From the NCBI RefSeq assembly GCF_000482865.1, contig NZ_KI519519.1, positions 81,652-145,651 on the forward strand: a stretch of DNA of 64,000 bases. Direction: 5' to 3'. Positions 46,901 through 58,100 of the stretch are shown here, one piece after another. A program made the position numbers and the translations under genes. Position 1 is the first letter of the stretch. Each line of letters starts with the position of its first letter. The stretch comes from Actinokineospora inagensis DSM 44258 (GTDB lineage Bacteria > Actinomycetota > Actinomycetes > Mycobacteriales > Pseudonocardiaceae). The notes under the pieces are model-generated. The model searched no databases, was not told where the DNA came from, and worked only from the letters and a program-made list of their open reading frames with translations.

Positions 46901-49900
46901 ACGGGTACGGTGTTGATGAACAGCCCGATCATCAACTCGACTCCGGGCAGGTCGGCGGGCCGCCCGGACACCGTCGCGCCGAACACCACGTCTTCCCGCC
47001 CGAGCCGCCGGGCCAGCACGAGCCCCCAGGCGAGCTGGACCGCCGTGTTCAGGGTGATTCCGAGCGCCCGAACCACATCGGCCAGATCCCGATTCCCGAC
47101 TTCGACCCGCTCTGGCCGCACCGCCGTCGTGGCGATACCGGGTCCCGCGACGAGCGTCGGTTCCGCAAGACCCCGGAGCGCCCTGTCCCACGCTTCCCGC
47201 GCCGCATTCTTATCCTGTGTGGACAGCCAGCACAGGTAGTCGGTGAATGGTTTCGGCTTGGGGAGGTCGACTTCGCCGTAGAGCTGGAAGAGTTCCTGCC
47301 CGAGCAGTGGGGTCGACCACCCGTCGAGCAGGACGTGGTGATTCGTAATGACCAGCCGCCCCTCGGGATCGAACAGGAACCGGATCAGCGGCGCGGTGCC
47401 GAGGTCGAACCGGGTGTCGAGATCGCGGTCGGCATCACCGCCCACCCGCCACGGTGCCCGCACCGCGTCCGCCACAACCTGGACGAGTTCACCGTTGGGC
47501 CGAGCGCGGAAACCTACCCGGAGATTGGCATGCCTGGCCAACAACTCGTCCGCCGCCCGTCGCAGCCTGACCGGGTCAACTTCCCCCTCCAGCTCGAAAA
47601 TCGTCTGTACCGTGTAGACATCCTGATCGCTGCTGTCCAAATTGGATAGATAGACCAGTCCTTCCTGCAACGGACTCAATGGCCAGATGTCCGCCGCACC
47701 GGTCGCCACGAGCGCGTCGACCTCGCCCTGGTCGAGATCGACCAACGGGAAGTCCGACGGCGTCCGCCCCCCGTCCGCCGCGCTCAGCTCGGCGAGCGCG
47801 GCAACCCAGTGATCGCTGATCGCCTTGATGTCCGCGTCGGTGAACACCCCGTCCGCCCACGTCCAGTCGAACACCACCCTGGCACCCACCGCCATGATGT
47901 CCACCTGCAACGCGTGGTCCAGCGGCATGTCCCCATCCGCACCACCCGCGATCCCGCCGCTACCGCCCTCCGCGAACCGCCCCAGGTAGTTCACCAACAC
48001 CTGCGGCTTCCGCGTCAACAACGGCGCCGTGCCTTCGTTCAGGTGGCGGAGCAACCCAAACCCACTCCCCCGCCGCGGCGTCGCCCGCAACTCCTCCTTG
48101 ACCCGCTTCAACGTCGCCACCGCGCCACCCGCAGGCGTCAACCGAACCGGGTACAGGCTGGTGAACCACCCCACCGTCCGGTGCAGATCCGCCCCCGGCA
48201 CCAACTCCTCATCCCGCCCATGCCCCTCTCGAGCAATGAGCACACCCACCCGTGGACTCCACCGCGCAAGCGCCACCGTCAACCCGGCCAACAACACGTC
48301 GTCAACCTCGGCCCGGAACCGCGCCGGAACCCCCGTCAACAACTCCCCCACCGGCACCTCAACCCGCGCCCGCCCCGCCGACGCCACCGTGTCCCCGGCC
48401 GTCAACGCCCGAGCGCCGAGCAGCGGATCATCCCCCGCCAACACCCCCTCCCAATACCCCAGCTCCGCCGTCTCCTGCGCGGCCGCCACCAACCCCTGCG
48501 CCCACCGCCGAAACGACGTCCCCACCGGCTGCAACTCGTCCCCCCGCAGCCCGGCTTCCAAATCGGGCACCAGGACCCGCCAGGACACCCCATCAACCAC
48601 AAAATGGTGCGCCACCACCACAAGAACCCCAGCCCAGCCCCCACCCAGTCCCGGGGGGCGTCCCTGGTCCAGTCTACCGGCACCACCCGACCGGGCAAAG
48701 AAGCCGACCGGAGCTGTGGACGACTGCGAAGGATGTGGATAACTCGTCGACAGGGTGCGATCCGGGCCGGCGGGGATCCAGGCGACGGCGAAGACGGAGC
48801 CGGTGTGGGGGTCCAGGGAGTCCAGCAGGCGGTTGACGACCGTGGTGGTGAGGTCGGGGTCCTCCGGGGCGGCTTGTGGGGTGGGTGGGGCTCCGGCGCG
48901 AGAGGCGTCAACGGTGGCGGGTCTGAGGCCCGCAGGTGCCACGTCCGGGGCGAAGTCGTCGAGGGCACTGGGGACATCGATGGTGGTGACCAGAGAAGCG
49001 GCATCGACGGCGTCGGCGATGGTGAGGCCGTCGGGGGTGAGGCGGGCGCGAAGGATGTCGTGGGTGTCGAGGAGGCGTTGGACGGCTTGGACCAGGCGGG
49101 GCTCGGTGAGGTCGGCGGGGGCGGGGATGACCTGCACCTGGGCGAAGCGGTTGATGGGACCGCCGGTGGCCAGGAGGTCGCGCATGATGGGGGTGAAGGG
49201 GACGAGGCCGGTGTCGGGAGTGTCGACGACGGTCGGCGCGGTGTCGGTGGTGGTGCGGGCCGCGAGGGCGGCGACGGTGCGTTGTTCGAAGACGTCGCGG
49301 GGGGTGAAACGCAGACCTGCGGCGCGGGCGCGGCTGACCAGTTGGATGGAGACGATGCTGTCGCCGCCGAGGGCGAAGAAGTCGTCGTCAACCGCAACGG
49401 GGACACCGAGAACGGCGGCGAAGAGGTCGACGAGGGTGGCCTCGACAGGGGTGCTGGGGCGGCGGCCCACGGAAATGGCGGAGACGGCGGGGGCGGGCAG
49501 GGCGCGGCGGTCGATCTTGCCGTTGGGGAGTTGGGGAAGCGAGTCGAGGACGACGATGGCGGCGGGGACCATGTGGTCGGGGAGCAGCGAAGCGGCGTGG
49601 GCGCGGGCATCGGCGGCGGTGGTGCCGACGACGTAGCCGATGAGGAGTCCATCGTGGACGGTGACGGCGGCGTGGGGGGCGATCTCGGCCAGCACGGATT
49701 CGATCTCGCCGAGTTCGACGCGGAAACCGCGGATCTTCACCTGGTCATCGGCGCGGCCGAGGAATTCCAAGGAGCCCGCGCTGTTCCAGCGAGCGAGGTC
49801 GCCGGTGCGGTACAACCGGCCGGGGCCGAAGGGATTCGCGACGAACCGGGACGACGTCAGCCCCGGCTGACCCCAATACCCGCGTGCCACACCAGGACCG

Positions 49901-52152
49901 CCGACATACAGCTCCCCCGCAACCCCGGGGCCAACCATGGCCAGCGTCGAGTCCAACACGTGGGCGGAGGAATTGGCGATGGGCCGACCGACAACCACAT
50001 TCGGGCCGACAATGGGGGCGAACAAAGCATCCACAGTAGACTCAGTGGGTCCGTAGAAGTTGAACGCCGCCACCGAACTGTCGGCCAGAGTTCGCCACAA
50101 AGTGGGGCTGACGGCCTCGCCGCCGGTACCGACAACAGAGATCCCGGTGTCGAGCAGGCCCACCTCGACAAGCTGGGTCAACAGTGTCGGAGCGGCATCC
50201 ACATACGCGATGTTGTTGGCGCGCACGTATTTCACGAGCGCTTCCGCATCGCGCATCAGATCGAGATCGGCGATGTGCAATGTGTGACCGGACAGCATCC
50301 ACAGCAACGGGTCCATCGACGCGTCGAACGAGAACGACGCCGCGTGCAACACGGGACCTGGGCGCATCACTGACGACCGGTGGGAAGCCAGCAGGTTCAC
50401 CAAGCCGGAATGCTCGACAACAACACCCTTGGGTCGACCGGTCGAGCCCGACGTGAAGATCATGTACGCCGCGCCATCCACCGCGACCGGGGTGAACGGG
50501 CTCGACATGTGGTCTTCGACGGCCGACAGCACCAGAACCGGCCGCGCGTCATCGAGCATCAGCCGGATGCGCGACTCGGGGTAGGCGGGATCAATCGGTA
50601 GGTGGATAGCGCCCGCCTTCCACACAGCCAACAACCCGACCACGGCATCAACCGACCGAGGCAGCATCGACGCGACGACCGACTCGCGCACCACGCCTTG
50701 CGCCTGCAGCCAACCTGCCAACTCGGACGACCGCGCGTCGAGTTCGGCGAAGGTCAGCGATCCAGCCGAATCGACAACAGCCATCCCGTCAAACGCTGCG
50801 ATATCCAGCAAATCCCCAACGGGCACGGCAGAACCCGCAGAAACCCGAGCGAGGAATGCACGATCCACAGTGGACAGCAAATCGATCGATCGAATGGGTC
50901 GCGCCGAATCGTCGACGAAAGCCGTCAGCGCGGCCACGAGTCGATCGGCGAACCACTCGGCGGAGTCGATCACGTCGGGGCGGTGGTCGATCCACACCGT
51001 GAGCCCGTCGGACGCCTCGGCCGTCAGGGTCAGCGGGTAGTTGGTGTCATCCACCCCCTGAACGCCAACAACTCGCAACCCAGCCGCGGTTTCCGCCCGG
51101 CCGAGCGCGTCCGTGTCGACCGGGTAGCTCTCGAACACGGTGATCGTGTCGAACAGCTCGGGCAGGCCGGTGCGCCGCTGGACGCGGGACAGCCCGACGT
51201 ACTGGTGGTCCATCACCCGGGTCTGTTCCGCCTGCACCCGACCGACCAGTGCGCACACCGTGTCCGCCGGTTCGATCCGGACCCGGACCGGCACCGTGTT
51301 GATGAACAACCCGATCATCGAGTCGACGCCGGGCAGGTCAGCGGGCCTGCCGGACACCGTCGCGCCGAACACGACATCGGACCGGCCGAGCCTGCGGGCG
51401 ATCACCAGCCCCCACGCGGTCTGCAGCAGGGTGTTGACGGTGACGCGCAGGCTCCGGGCCAGGTCACCGAGCCGCCGCGCCAGCTCGGGGGTCACCTCGA
51501 CCGGAACGCGCCGGGTCAGCGAACCGGAGTGGGCGGCACCGGCAGGGCCGACGAGAGTGGGTTCGGTGACGCCGTCGAGCGCGTCCGCCCAGACCTTCTC
51601 CCCCAGTTCACGGTCTTGCCGGGACAGCCAGACGAGGTAGTCGCGGAACGGCCGGACCCGGCGCAGACCGCCGGTGTCGCCGCGCGCGCCGTAGATCTCG
51701 AACAGCTCGCCGAGCAGCAGCGGCGTCGACCAGCCGTCCAGGATGATGTGGTGGTTGGTGACCAACAATCGGTGACGATTCGGGCCCACCCTGGCGAGCA
51801 GGAACCGGATCAGCGGCGGTTCGGCGAGATCGAACCGGGTGGCCCGGTCCCGCTCGACGATCGCGGGCCACTCGGCCTCGGTGGTGTCGATCTCGGTCCA
51901 CGGCACGGCGACCCGGGCGGGCACCAACTGCACGGCTTCCTCGGCGGCGAAGCAGACCCGCAGGTTGGCGTGCCTGCGCAGCAACGCGGTCGCCGACTCG
52001 CGCATCAACTCGGCGTCCAGCGGCCCGTCGATGTCCAGTACCGTTTGGACGGTGTAAATGTCTACTTCGGACTCGTCGTAGCCCGCGAGGAACAGCAATC
52101 CTTCCTGCAGCGGCGACAACGGCCAGATGTCCTGCAACCCCGCCCGCGTCAC
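37930..52152 (-). CDS. NRPS, four modules with terminal thioesterase (C-A-T-E, C-A-T, C-A-T, C-A-T-TE)
   Basis: 4740 residues from the GTG at 52152, which overlaps the previous stop as GTGA and has GGAGG upstream; a GTG at 52164 lacks such a site. Module 1: C (HHIILDGWS ~134), A (FDASMDP ~611; pocket D-A-D-D-G-G-F-V-D), T (~930), E (HHFVVDG ~1181) with a 45-residue in-frame insertion. Module 2: C (~1604), A (FDASIEG ~2073; pocket D-A-E-D-G-G-F-V-D), T (~2394). Module 3: C (~2573), A (FDISVNE ~3093; DINYWGGIG, the N5-acyl-N5-hydroxyornithine code of coelichelin CchH), T. Module 4: C (~3606), A (FDIAVLE ~4118; DILQLGLVW, glycine), T (~4435), TE (GWSFGG ~4570, EntF-like [10 protein letters not shown]). 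C domains of modules 1-2 have the DCL-like PLSPLQEG start and those of modules 3-4 an LCL-like PLSFAQQRL start, matching where E domains lie. Modules 1 and 2 probably add basic residues. Confidence 0.93.
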   Translation of the reverse strand: MTRAGLQDIWPLSPLQEGLLFLAGYDESEVDIYTVQTVLDIDGPLDAELMRESATALLRRHANLRVCFAAEEAVQLVPARVAVPWTEIDTTEAEWPAIVERDRATRFDLAEPPLIRFLLARVGPNRHRLLVTNHHIILDGWSTPLLLGELFEIYGARGDTGGLRRVRPFRDYLVWLSRQDRELGEKVWADALDGVTEPTLVGPAGAAHSGSLTRRVPVEVTPELARRLGDLARSLRVTVNTLLQTAWGLVIARRLGRSDVVFGATVSGRPADLPGVDSMIGLFINTVPVRVRIEPADTVCALVGRVQAEQTRVMDHQYVGLSRVQRRTGLPELFDTITVFESYPVDTDALGRAETAAGLRVVGVQGVDDTNYPLTLTAEASDGLTVWIDHRPDVIDSAEWFADRLVAALTAFVDDSARPIRSIDLLSTVDRAFLARVSAGSAVPVGDLLDIAAFDGMAVVDSAGSLTFAELDARSSELAGWLQAQGVVRESVVASMLPRSVDAVVGLLAVWKAGAIHLPIDPAYPESRIRLMLDDARPVLVLSAVEDHMSSPFTPVAVDGAAYMIFTSGSTGRPKGVVVEHSGLVNLLASHRSSVMRPGPVLHAASFSFDASMDPLLWMLSGHTLHIADLDLMRDAEALVKYVRANNIAYVDAAPTLLTQLVEVGLLDTGISVVGTGGEAVSPTLWRTLADSSVAAFNFYGPTESTVDALFAPIVGPNVVVGRPIANSSAHVLDSTLAMVGPGVAGELYVGGPGVARGYWGQPGLTSSRFVANPFGPGRLYRTGDLARWNSAGSLEFLGRADDQVKIRGFRVELGEIESVLAEIAPHAAVTVHDGLLIGYVVGTTAADARAHAASLLPDHMVPAAIVVLDSLPQLPNGKIDRRALPAPAVSAISVGRRPSTPVEATLVDLFAAVLGVPVAVDDDFFALGGDSIVSIQLVSRARAAGLRFTPRDVFEQRTVAALAARTTTDTAPTVVDTPDTGLVPFTPIMRDLLATGGPINRFAQVQVIPAPADLTEPRLVQAVQRLLDTHDILRARLTPDGLTIADAVDAASLVTTIDVPSALDDFAPDVAPAGLRPATVDASRAGAPPTPQAAPEDPDLTTTVVNRLLDSLDPHTGSVFAVAWIPAGPDRTLSTSYPHPSQSSTAPVGFFARSGGAGRLDQGRPPGLGGGWAGVLVVVAHHFVVDGVSWRVLVPDLEAGLRGDELQPVGTSFRRWAQGLVAAAQETAELGYWEGVLAGDDPLLGARALTAGDTVASAGRARVEVPVGELLTGVPARFRAEVDDVLLAGLTVALARWSPRVGVLIAREGHGRDEELVPGADLHRTVGWFTSLYPVRLTPAGGAVATLKRVKEELRATPRRGSGFGLLRHLNEGTAPLLTRKPQVLVNYLGRFAEGGSGGIAGGADGDMPLDHALQVDIMAVGARVVFDWTWADGVFTDADIKAISDHWVAALAELSAADGGRTPSDFPLVDLDQGEVDALVATGAADIWPLSPLQEGLVYLSNLDSSDQDVYTVQTIFELEGEVDPVRLRRAADELLARHANLRVGFRARPNGELVQVVADAVRAPWRVGGDADRDLDTRFDLGTAPLIRFLFDPEGRLVITNHHVLLDGWSTPLLGQELFQLYGEVDLPKPKPFTDYLCWLSTQDKNAAREAWDRALRGLAEPTLVAGPGIATTAVRPERVEVGNRDLADVVRALGITLNTAVQLAWGLVLARRLGREDVVFGATVSGRPADLPGVELMIGLFINTVPVRVRLDRGESLAEAARRVQAEQSALIEHQHLSLAETRRGSGFTELFDTLTVFESYPVDTEALGAAEAAAGLRVTGVSGTDATDYPVTLTAEVGRTLELSLEYRPDVVDRATATTLAADLLRVLDALAADPSRRVRDVTLAESIIHRGLEVDVPDSVLEVFAHQVAATPTTTAVVDERGSLTFAQLDDLAAGVAGYLTDGGVGSGDIVGLAMKSSVDLVAAIIGAWKVGAAYLVVDPAYPEDRIAHMVADAQPKLVLDTIGTSDSRCPKPLLSAAYVLYTSGSTGKPKGVVVEHRGLANLLASHRASVMPGERLRVLNTASFSFDASIEGLLWMIAGHELHLVRSDATDLVAYVRENKIGYLDAAPALLAQLVDEGLLDTGIALIGTGGEAIGPALWDRLTGIAAFNFYGPTETTVDAVFARIDGAKPVIGGPVANTEAHVLNRTLGNTPVGVPGELYLGGPGVARGYLNRPGLTASRFIPNFITGTGRLYRTGDLVRWTAEGQVEFLGRVDEQIKVRGFRIEPGEVESALTDDDTVSQATVIARDSQLVAYVISTPGFEADPVSLRVRLGKTLPEHMVPAAIVVLEEFPTLPTGKVDRKALPAPDFSATAGSGRARTPAEEIVAALFAEVLDLPEVGPDDDFFAIGGHSLLATRLVSRVRATLGAELAIRDVFTARTVAGIAALANSTGDARPALVIAERPDRLPLSFAQQRLWFLFRMEGPSSTNNIPFVAHLTGHVDPEALHAALNDVVARHESLRTVFPEHDGVPYQDVLTDVEVPFQVVEGNGVQEATEYAFDLSGEIPVRAWLFRESADISVIVLLVHHIAADEWSTAPLLGDLGIAYAARKIGASSQWTNLPVQYGDYTLWQRDLLGSEDDPDSLVGRQVAYWRDTLAGVPDEIALPLDRPRPAVASYRGDDVRFALEPAVAAALKDLARREGVTAFMIAQAAVAALLTRLGAGTDIPLGTPIAGRTDENLDRLVGFFVNTLVLRTDVSGDPTFSELLRRVREADLAAYAHQDVPFERLVEILNPARSMARHPLFHVMVTHTGLDDSDLGIPGTDTAAQDLPTTTAKFDLSFGFTDTPTGMVGSIEYATDLFDEVTVADIATRLVRLLTAVSTDPGQLVRRVNLLSADERVQVVHSWNDTVEPEITRTLPELLATTFSTYPQETALVSGSTRLSYRELDVLVGQLATELRARGVDSERVVAIGLPRGAEMVIALLAILRAGGAFVPLDPTWPTARRETVLRDSGAMLTVTGPGGVPESELTVSVDLTRWGYGGHPVAEAAPTHGTQLAYVMFTSGSTGTPKGAMIRHEAICARLVWQSGLLGFGKGDASLFKAPLSFDISVNEILLPLVTGGRVVIAEPGGERDPRYLLDLIDGEGVTFVYLPSSMLDALLELSAGTASLQGLKHVWCGGEVLTPELFDRFRQALNTTMYHGYGPAETTIGVSHIVYREGADRIATSIGGPNPNTQLYVLDEALNPVPPGVAGELYVGGYLLGRGYVNRPDLTASRFVANPLGAPGTRLYRTGDLVRWAGDGTLDFVGRADNQVKIRGMRLELEEVEAALLSHPGVRSAVVTVPAGSAYLAAYVVADGNLSDLPAWARTTLPDYMVPSAFVELDTLPTTPNGKVDRKALPDPVMDTGEKRVPRNPREELVAGIFADLLSRDTVGLDDNFFALGGHSLLATKLVSRIRSVLGTAPTIRDVFEAPTVAGLVSRLPAAGVARPALNRAERPERLPLSFAQQRLWFLFRMEGPSSTYNIPLTARLTGDVDPDALKAALNDVIARHESLRTVFPDHDGVPYQRVRSDVEVPFEVVEGNGVQEATEYAFDLSREIPVRAWLFRESADISVIVLLVHHIAADEWSTAPLLGDLGTAYAARRAGAAPQWAPLPVHYADYTLWQRQLLGSEDSANSLVSTQVSYWRAALDGMPEELALPTDRPRPPVASYRGGEVRFNLSSEALRGLRAAARASGATLFMATQAAVAALLSRLGAGTDIPLGSPIAGRTDEALDDLVGFFLNTLVLRTDVSGDPTFSELLRRVRETDLAAYAHQDVPFERLVEILNPARSMARHPLFQTMVIFHDADDRDLGLPGVATTEQAAEVTTARFDLTFTFTELPDGITGTVEYADDLFDRATATGFATRLVRLVEALTPDTRVSAIDLLSADERHATLAFPVDQPVTTTIHQQFAAQATRTPDAIAVEAADGTLSYAELASRVEALAGDLVRRGAAPERIVALALPRSVDMVVAMLAVLRSGAAYLPLDPDYPTDRLAYMIADAEPAILITTAALRAALPPVRDTIALADDLQGNAPELVSDMDSPAYVIYTSGSTGRPKGVVIPHGAVANFAEAMAALIGFGPGDRLLAVTTLSFDIAVLELLVPLTRGVTVRIATRDEVLDPRLLACLVTDYVQATPSLWQAVIDTGATLRDTTVLVGGEALPAVLAGSLATRARRVVNLYGPTETTVWSTAAEITDQVTIGHPIRATQVYVLDDHLNLVPDGVAGELYIAGAGVVRGYHNRPDLTASRFIANPYGPGRLYRTGDLVRRTAHGLEYLSRVDDQVKVRGFRIELGEIESVLSDVDGVTRAVVVARDSRLVGYVTPPIDPAVLRAHAVARLPEYMVPSAFVGLDAFPLTNNGKVNRRALPAPDFASMSARRDPSTDRERLLCDLFAETLGLDTIGADDDFFALGGHSLLLVRLSSAIESHTGVTVPITALFTAPTPAALAAHLDGPMGSEESAALAPIVELRPGTGTPVFFIHPASGLAWQFAPLKAHLPAQIPLYGLQSPLLSDPSRAFPTLDALADHYCAEITRIQPTGPYRLVGWSFGGNVAHLIACALHSRGHEVSLLALLDSRHFDPTIDEVPTDRATAITGLLSDLDYPTPEDSTLDTAVTLIHSRGDIMSQFTPTTIAAIVESYLTSQQLLATATYPHFPGPVILVDAKIPEPGFTHTPAANDWRAHATTIYTHDFPCRHAQILSPHMLPTLGALLSQLL
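48578..48746 (-). repeat. Repeat-derived insertion in E domain of terminal NRPS, module 1
   Basis: 48578-48728 is identical over 151 bp to 53110-53260 in the other NRPS gene. The part at 48629-48746 carries the two blocks of the dispersed repeat also found at 10641-10751: CGAGTTATCCACA (reversed at 48734-48746) and the 51-bp G-rich block (48629-48679). Read in frame it gives the extra segment [20 protein letters not shown] continuing to GGGWA immediately before the catalytic [11 protein letters not shown]. Unmodified E domains in this cluster lack it. Confidence 0.8.
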
Positions 52153-55100
52153 CGGGTCCTCCACTTCGCTTCGAAACTGTCGATCCGGTCCTGCCCGAAC
52201 CCGGTAACCAGCAGGTCGGACGGGGTCAGGCCACCCGCCCCCTCTTCGGCGGCGTGCTCGGCGATGGCGCGCAGGGCACCGCCGACGCAGGTGGCGAGGT
52301 CACGGACATCGCGTTCGGTGAAGACACCGTCGAGATACGTCCAGGCGATCCGCAGTTCCGCGCCAACCGCAGCAATGTCCACTTGCAACGGATACTCGGC
52401 AGGCAGATCCGCGTTGGCACCACCACCGATCCCGCCACCGGCGATGCGACCGAGGTAGTTGAACAGGACTTGACGGCGACCGGCGAGCGCGGGCCCCGTG
52501 CCCGGGTTGAGGTGCCGGAGCAGCCCGAACCCGATCCCAGTACCCGGCGTGGCCCGCAAACCCTCCTTGACCTGCTTGAGCGCCTTGCCCGCCGCCGGTC
52601 CCCCCGCCACCGCGTCAGCGATGTCGATACCCGCGACGTCGAGCCGAACCGGGTGCACGCTGGTGAACCAACCAACCGTGCGGTGCAAATCGGCCCCCGG
52701 CACAGCATCCTCATCGCGACCGTGCGACTCCAAGTCAACGGTGATGCTGGTGCGCGCCACGTTGCGATACCGCGCGGACCACCGAGCAACACCGAGCGCG
52801 AACCCAGTCAGCAACACGTCATCGACCTCAGCGTGGAACAACTCCGGAACCGCACGCAACAGCGGCTCGGCGACATCGGCGTCAACGACCGTGGTCACCC
52901 GACGCAGATCGGCCACGGTGTCACCGGACTCAAGCAGCCGATCCCCCAACACGGCCTCGTCCGCCGACACCACCGCGGTCCAATGCCCCAGCTCCCCGAC
53001 GCGGTTCTCGGCAGCCTCCACCAGCCCACTCGCCCACCGCCGAAACGACGTCCCCACCGGCCGCAGCCCATCCCCCCGCAGCGCCGCCTCCAGATCCGGC
53101 ACCAACACCCGCCAGGACACCCCATCAACCACAAAATGGTGCGCCACCACCACAAGAACCCCAGCCCAGCCCCCACCCAGTCCCGGGGGGCGTCCCTGGT
53201 CCAGTCTACCGGCACCACCCGACCGGGCAAAGAAGCCGACCGGAGCTGTGGACGACTGCGGGGGTTGTGGATAACTCGCTGACAGGGTGGGGGTGACCTG
53301 GGGGTTGGCGGACGCGAGGCTTGAGGTGTCGGGGAACGAGGCATTGGGAGGCGAGGCATCAAGGGACAAGGCATCGGAAGACGAAGCGGCCGGAGACCAG
53401 ACACCGGGGGGCCGAGCGTCGAGAGACGAAGCATCCGGGAACCAGACGCCGGAAGACGACACGCCAGCAGGCGGAGCACCGAAGGACGAAGCGGCCGGAG
53501 ACCAGGCACCGGGGGGAGGGGCGTCGAGAGACGAGGCGTCCGGGAACGAGACGCCGGAAGACGACGCGGCAGCAGGCGGAGCGCCGGAGGACGAGGCGTC
53601 CGGGAACCAAGCGCCGGGGGTCCGGGCATCGGGAGACGAAGCGGCTGGGAACCAAGCGCCGGACGACGACGCGGCAGCGGGCGGAGCGCCGGGAGACGAG
53701 GTGTCGGGAAGCGAGGCGCCCGGAGACGAGGCGCCAGCGGACGAAGTATCCGGAGACGAAGCGTCAGGAAATGAAGCGCCGGCAAACGAAGCAGGAGAAG
53801 ACGATGCACTAGAAAGCGACGCGTCGGAAAGCGAAGGGGCAGCGGGTGAACTGTCCGGAGGCGAGGCGTCGGGAAGGGAGGCGTCGGGGAACCAGGCGAC
53901 GTGGAACATGGGGCCGGTGTGGGGGGCGAGGTGGTCCAGGACGGAGTCGACGTCGAGGGGGCCGGGGTGGTGGTGGACGGACGCGGTGGCGGTTTGTGGG
54001 ACTTCGAGGCCGGCTGGGGTGAGGCGGGCGCGGAGGATGTCGTGGGTGTCCAGGAGCGCTTGGACGGCCGTGGTGAGGGTGGGCAGGGTGAGGCCAGGTG
54101 GGGCGGGGATCACCTGCGTCTGCGCGAATCGGGTGATCGGGCCGCCTTGGTCGAGCAGGTCGCGCATGATCGGGGTCAGTGGGACCAAGCCGACGCCGTT
54201 GTCGGTGCCGGCGGGCTGGTCGGGCTCGGCGATCAGGGCCAGGGCGGCGACGGTGCGCTGCTCGAACACGTCGCGGGGGGAGAACTTGAGGCCTTCGGCG
54301 CGGGCGCGGCTGACCAACTGGATCGAGACGATGCTGTCGCCGCCGAGGGCGAAGAAGTCGTCGTCGATGCCGATTGTGGGCAGGCCGAGGACGGCGGCGA
54401 AGATGTCGACGAGGGTGGCCTCGGCCGGGGTGGTGGCTGCTCGGTTGGACACCAGGGCGGCGAAGTCCGGATCCGGTAGCGCGGACCGGTCGATTTTTCC
54501 GTTGGGCTGCAACGGGAATTCGTCGACGGCTACGAATGCTGACGGGATCATGTGGTCCGGGAGCAGGGCGGCGGCGTGGGTGCGGAGATCGGTGGCGCCG
54601 ATGACATAAGCCACCAATCGACCGTCACGAACGACGGCGACGGCGGCCCGCACCTCCGGGTGCTCAGCGAGAACCGACTCCACCTCACCGAGTTCGACCC
54701 GATAACCGCGGACCTTGACCTGGTCGTCGGCGCGGCCGAGGAATTCCAGGGAACCCGCACTGTTCCAACGCACCAGGTCGCCCGTGCGGTACAGACGACC
54801 ATCGCCGAATGGGTTGGCCACGAATCTCGCGGCGGTGAGTCCGGGCTGACCGAGGTAGCCGCGCGCGAGTCCTGGGCCGCCCACATACAGCTCACCGACG
54901 ACACCAGGCGGGACCAGCCCGAGTGCCTGATCCAGCACGTGGACCACGGAGTTCGCCACTGGGCGGCCGATGACCACATCTCGTCCGGCGATCGGCGCCA
55001 CCACGGCGTCCACTGTGGACTCCGTGGGTCCGTAGAAGTTGAACGCCTCGACCGAACTGTCCGCGAGAGTGCGCCACAACTCGGGGCCAATGGCCTCGCC

Positions 55101-58100
55101 ACCGGTGCCGACAACGGAAACGTCCGTTTCGAGGAGGCCGTCGGACACCAATTGGCTCAAAAGTGAAGGTGCGGCGTCGACATAGGCGATGTTGTTGTTC
55201 CGCACGTAGTCCACGAGTCCGCGCGGATCGGCGACGATGTGGGTTTCATGGCCGGCAATCATCCACAACAACGGGTCCAGGGAGGCGTCGAACGAGAACG
55301 ACGCCGATTGCAGCGCCGCGCCCGGTCGCAGCACCGAAGCCTGGTGCGACGCCAACAGGTTCACCAACCCGGAATGCTCGACAACAACGCCCTTGGGTCG
55401 CCCGGTTGAACCAGAGGTGAAGATGACGTAGGCCGCGCCGGAAACCGGACCACCCGTGAATGAGTATCCGGAAACGTCGTCGATCTCGATGGCACCCGGC
55501 ATGGCGACCGCGGCGATGGTCAAGGTCAACCGGGGATTGGCCTGCTCGACCATGTACCGCAGCCGATCGGCCGGGTACTCGGGGTCGAGCACGAGGTACG
55601 CCGCGCCCGCCTTCCACACGCCGATCATCGCGGCGACCAACCCGGCCGACGACGGCAACGCCAGCGCGACAACGTCACCCGCGCGGACACCGTTCGCGAC
55701 CAGCAGCCCGGCGACCTGGTCGGATCGGGCGGCCAACTCGCCGTAGGTCAGGGTCGCGTCGGGGCCGACGACGGCGCGCGCGGCGGGGTCCTGACGGGCG
55801 AGCACGTCGAGCACGGACGTGTCCGCCACGTCCACAATCGGCCCACACCCGGCCACGCGCAGAAACTCCCGCTCGGCGTCCGACAGGAGGTCACCGACCA
55901 CGGTGTTCTCCGCGAACGACCGCAGCGCGCGGACGAACCGGTTGGCCCACGCGGTCACGAGTTCGGCGGAGACAAGGTCGTCGCGCACGTCCAGCCAGGC
56001 GGAACCGGCGTTGACGGTGAGGGTGATCGGGTAGTTGGTGGCGTCGGCGCCGCTGACCCCGCTCACCCGGAACCCGGCGGCGAACTCGGCGCGGTCGAGG
56101 GCGTCCGTGTCGACCGGGAAACTCTCGAACACGGTCAGCGTGTCGAACAATTCGCCGACACCGAGGGCGCGGTGCAGGTCGGCGATGCCGATGTGCTGGT
56201 GGTCGAGTACGGCGGCCTGTTCAGCCTGGACCCGGGTCAGCAGGGCTCCGGTGGTCTCCGCCGGGTCGAGCCGGACGCGAACCGGGATCGTGTTGATGAA
56301 CAAGCCGATCATCGACTCCACGCCGGGCAGGTCCGCCGGTCGCCCGGACACCGTCGCGCCGAACACCACGTCGGTGCGACCGAGACCGCGGGCCAGGGTC
56401 AAGCCCCACGCGGTTTGGACCAGGGTGTTCACCGTGACGCCGTGCTGTCGCGCCACAGTGGACAGCGACTCGGGCAGCGCCAAGTCGACCCGCCGGGGCA
56501 GCGCGCCGGAACGAGCAGCGCCCGCGGGAGCGACGAGAGTGGGCTCGACACCGGCAAGTGACTGCGTCCACACAGGAATCCCATTGTCCTTTGCAGACAA
56601 CCAGTGGAGGAAGTCCCGGTATGACCGGACGGCGGGGAGAGTGTTGCCCGCGTACAGCTCGAACAGTTCGCGCACCAGCAGCGGTGTCGACCAGCCGTCG
56701 AGCAGCAGGTGGTGGAACGTGATCAGCAACCGGTGCCGGCCCGGTCCGACCCGACCGACGAGGAACCTGATCAGTGGCGCCGAAGCGATGTCGAACCGGG
56801 TCCGCCGGTCGGCCGCGACCAACTGGTCCCAGTCGCCGTCGGTTTCCCGCCAGGCGAGTTCGGCGTGGGCGGACACGACGAGGACGGGGTGGTCGACAGA
56901 CGCGCGAAGGACCTCGTGCCGATCGAGCAGAGCAGACGCGGCAGCTCGGAGGCGCACGGTGTCCAGCGGCCCGGTGAGTTCACACTGGAACTGGACGGTG
57001 TAGACGTCGGTGGCGGTGTCGTCGAAGCGGGACAGGAAAGCGATTCCCTGTTGCAGCGCGGTCGGCCGCCAGACGTCGACGAGGTCGGGGTGCCTACGCG
57101 CCAATTCGTCCACGTCGGACTGATCGAGGTCGGCGAGCGGGAAGTCCGACGGGGTGAAGCCGCCCCCGCCGGTGGCCACGTGCCGGTCGAGCGCGTCGAG
57201 CGCGGACACCCAGGCGGCGGCGAGGTCGTCGATCTTGGTCTGGGTGAACAGGGCGGCGGGCCAGGAGAAGGTCGCGGTGAGGCGGCCGTCGGCGGTGACG
57301 GCGTTGATGTCGAGGGCGTGGCCGACCGACAGCTCGGGGTTGGCGTCGCCGCCAAGCGCCCCGGCCTCCGGCGCCCCGGACCAGGGGCCGGGGGTGCCCG
57401 CGTCGAACCGGCCGAGGTAGTTGAACAGGATGTCGGGGTTGGTCGCGGACAACTGGTCTCGCAACAACCCGAATCCGAGGCCGTCGCCCGGTACCGCGCG
57501 CACCTGTTCCTTGATCCGCTTGATGGCGTCCCCGGCCGACGCCCCCGGGTGCACGTCGATGCGGACCGGGTGGGTGCTGGTGAACCAGCCGACGGTGCGG
57601 TGCAGGTCGGCGCCAGGGACGGCGTCCTCCTCGCGACCGTGTCGTTCCAGGTCGACCACCCGCGGGCCGCCGACCTGGGCCGTGGCGAGGGCGAGGGCGG
57701 TGAGCAAGATGTCCTCCACGCCCGCGTGGTAGGCGGCGGGCACCGGCCCGAGCAGTCTGGCGGTGGTGTCCGGCGAGATCGACACCCGGACGGACCGCAC
57801 GGTGGCGACGGTGTCCCGAGCGGGCACGACCTGGCGGCCGCCGGTGGGAAGGCCGCGCCAGTGGTCGAGTTCGGCGGCGCGGTCCTGGGTGGTGAGAGCA
57901 CGCGCCCAGTCGCGGAACGAGGTGCCGACCGGGGCGAGCGGCTTGCCCGCGACGGCGTCGGCGAGGTCGGGCACGATGATCCGCCAGGACACGCCGTCGA
58001 CCACCAGGTGGTGCGCGACGACCAGCACCCGGTCGGGGGCGAACCAGACGACCCGCAGCATCTCCCCCGCCGCCGGGTCCAGTTCGCCGTAGGCCCGGAC

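Noticed and set aside
47809-50373. Long top-strand open frame of 854 codons opposite the last NRPS gene
   Set aside because: It is an Arg/Pro/Gly-rich shadow of the NRPS coding strand with no recognisable domains; similar long antisense frames occur across all three NRPS genes.
53308-53892. Top-strand Glu/Ala/Gly-rich frame over the pentapeptide array
   Set aside because: It is the complementary reading of the tandem repeat; the bottom-strand frame continues both flanks of an intact E domain and is the real one.
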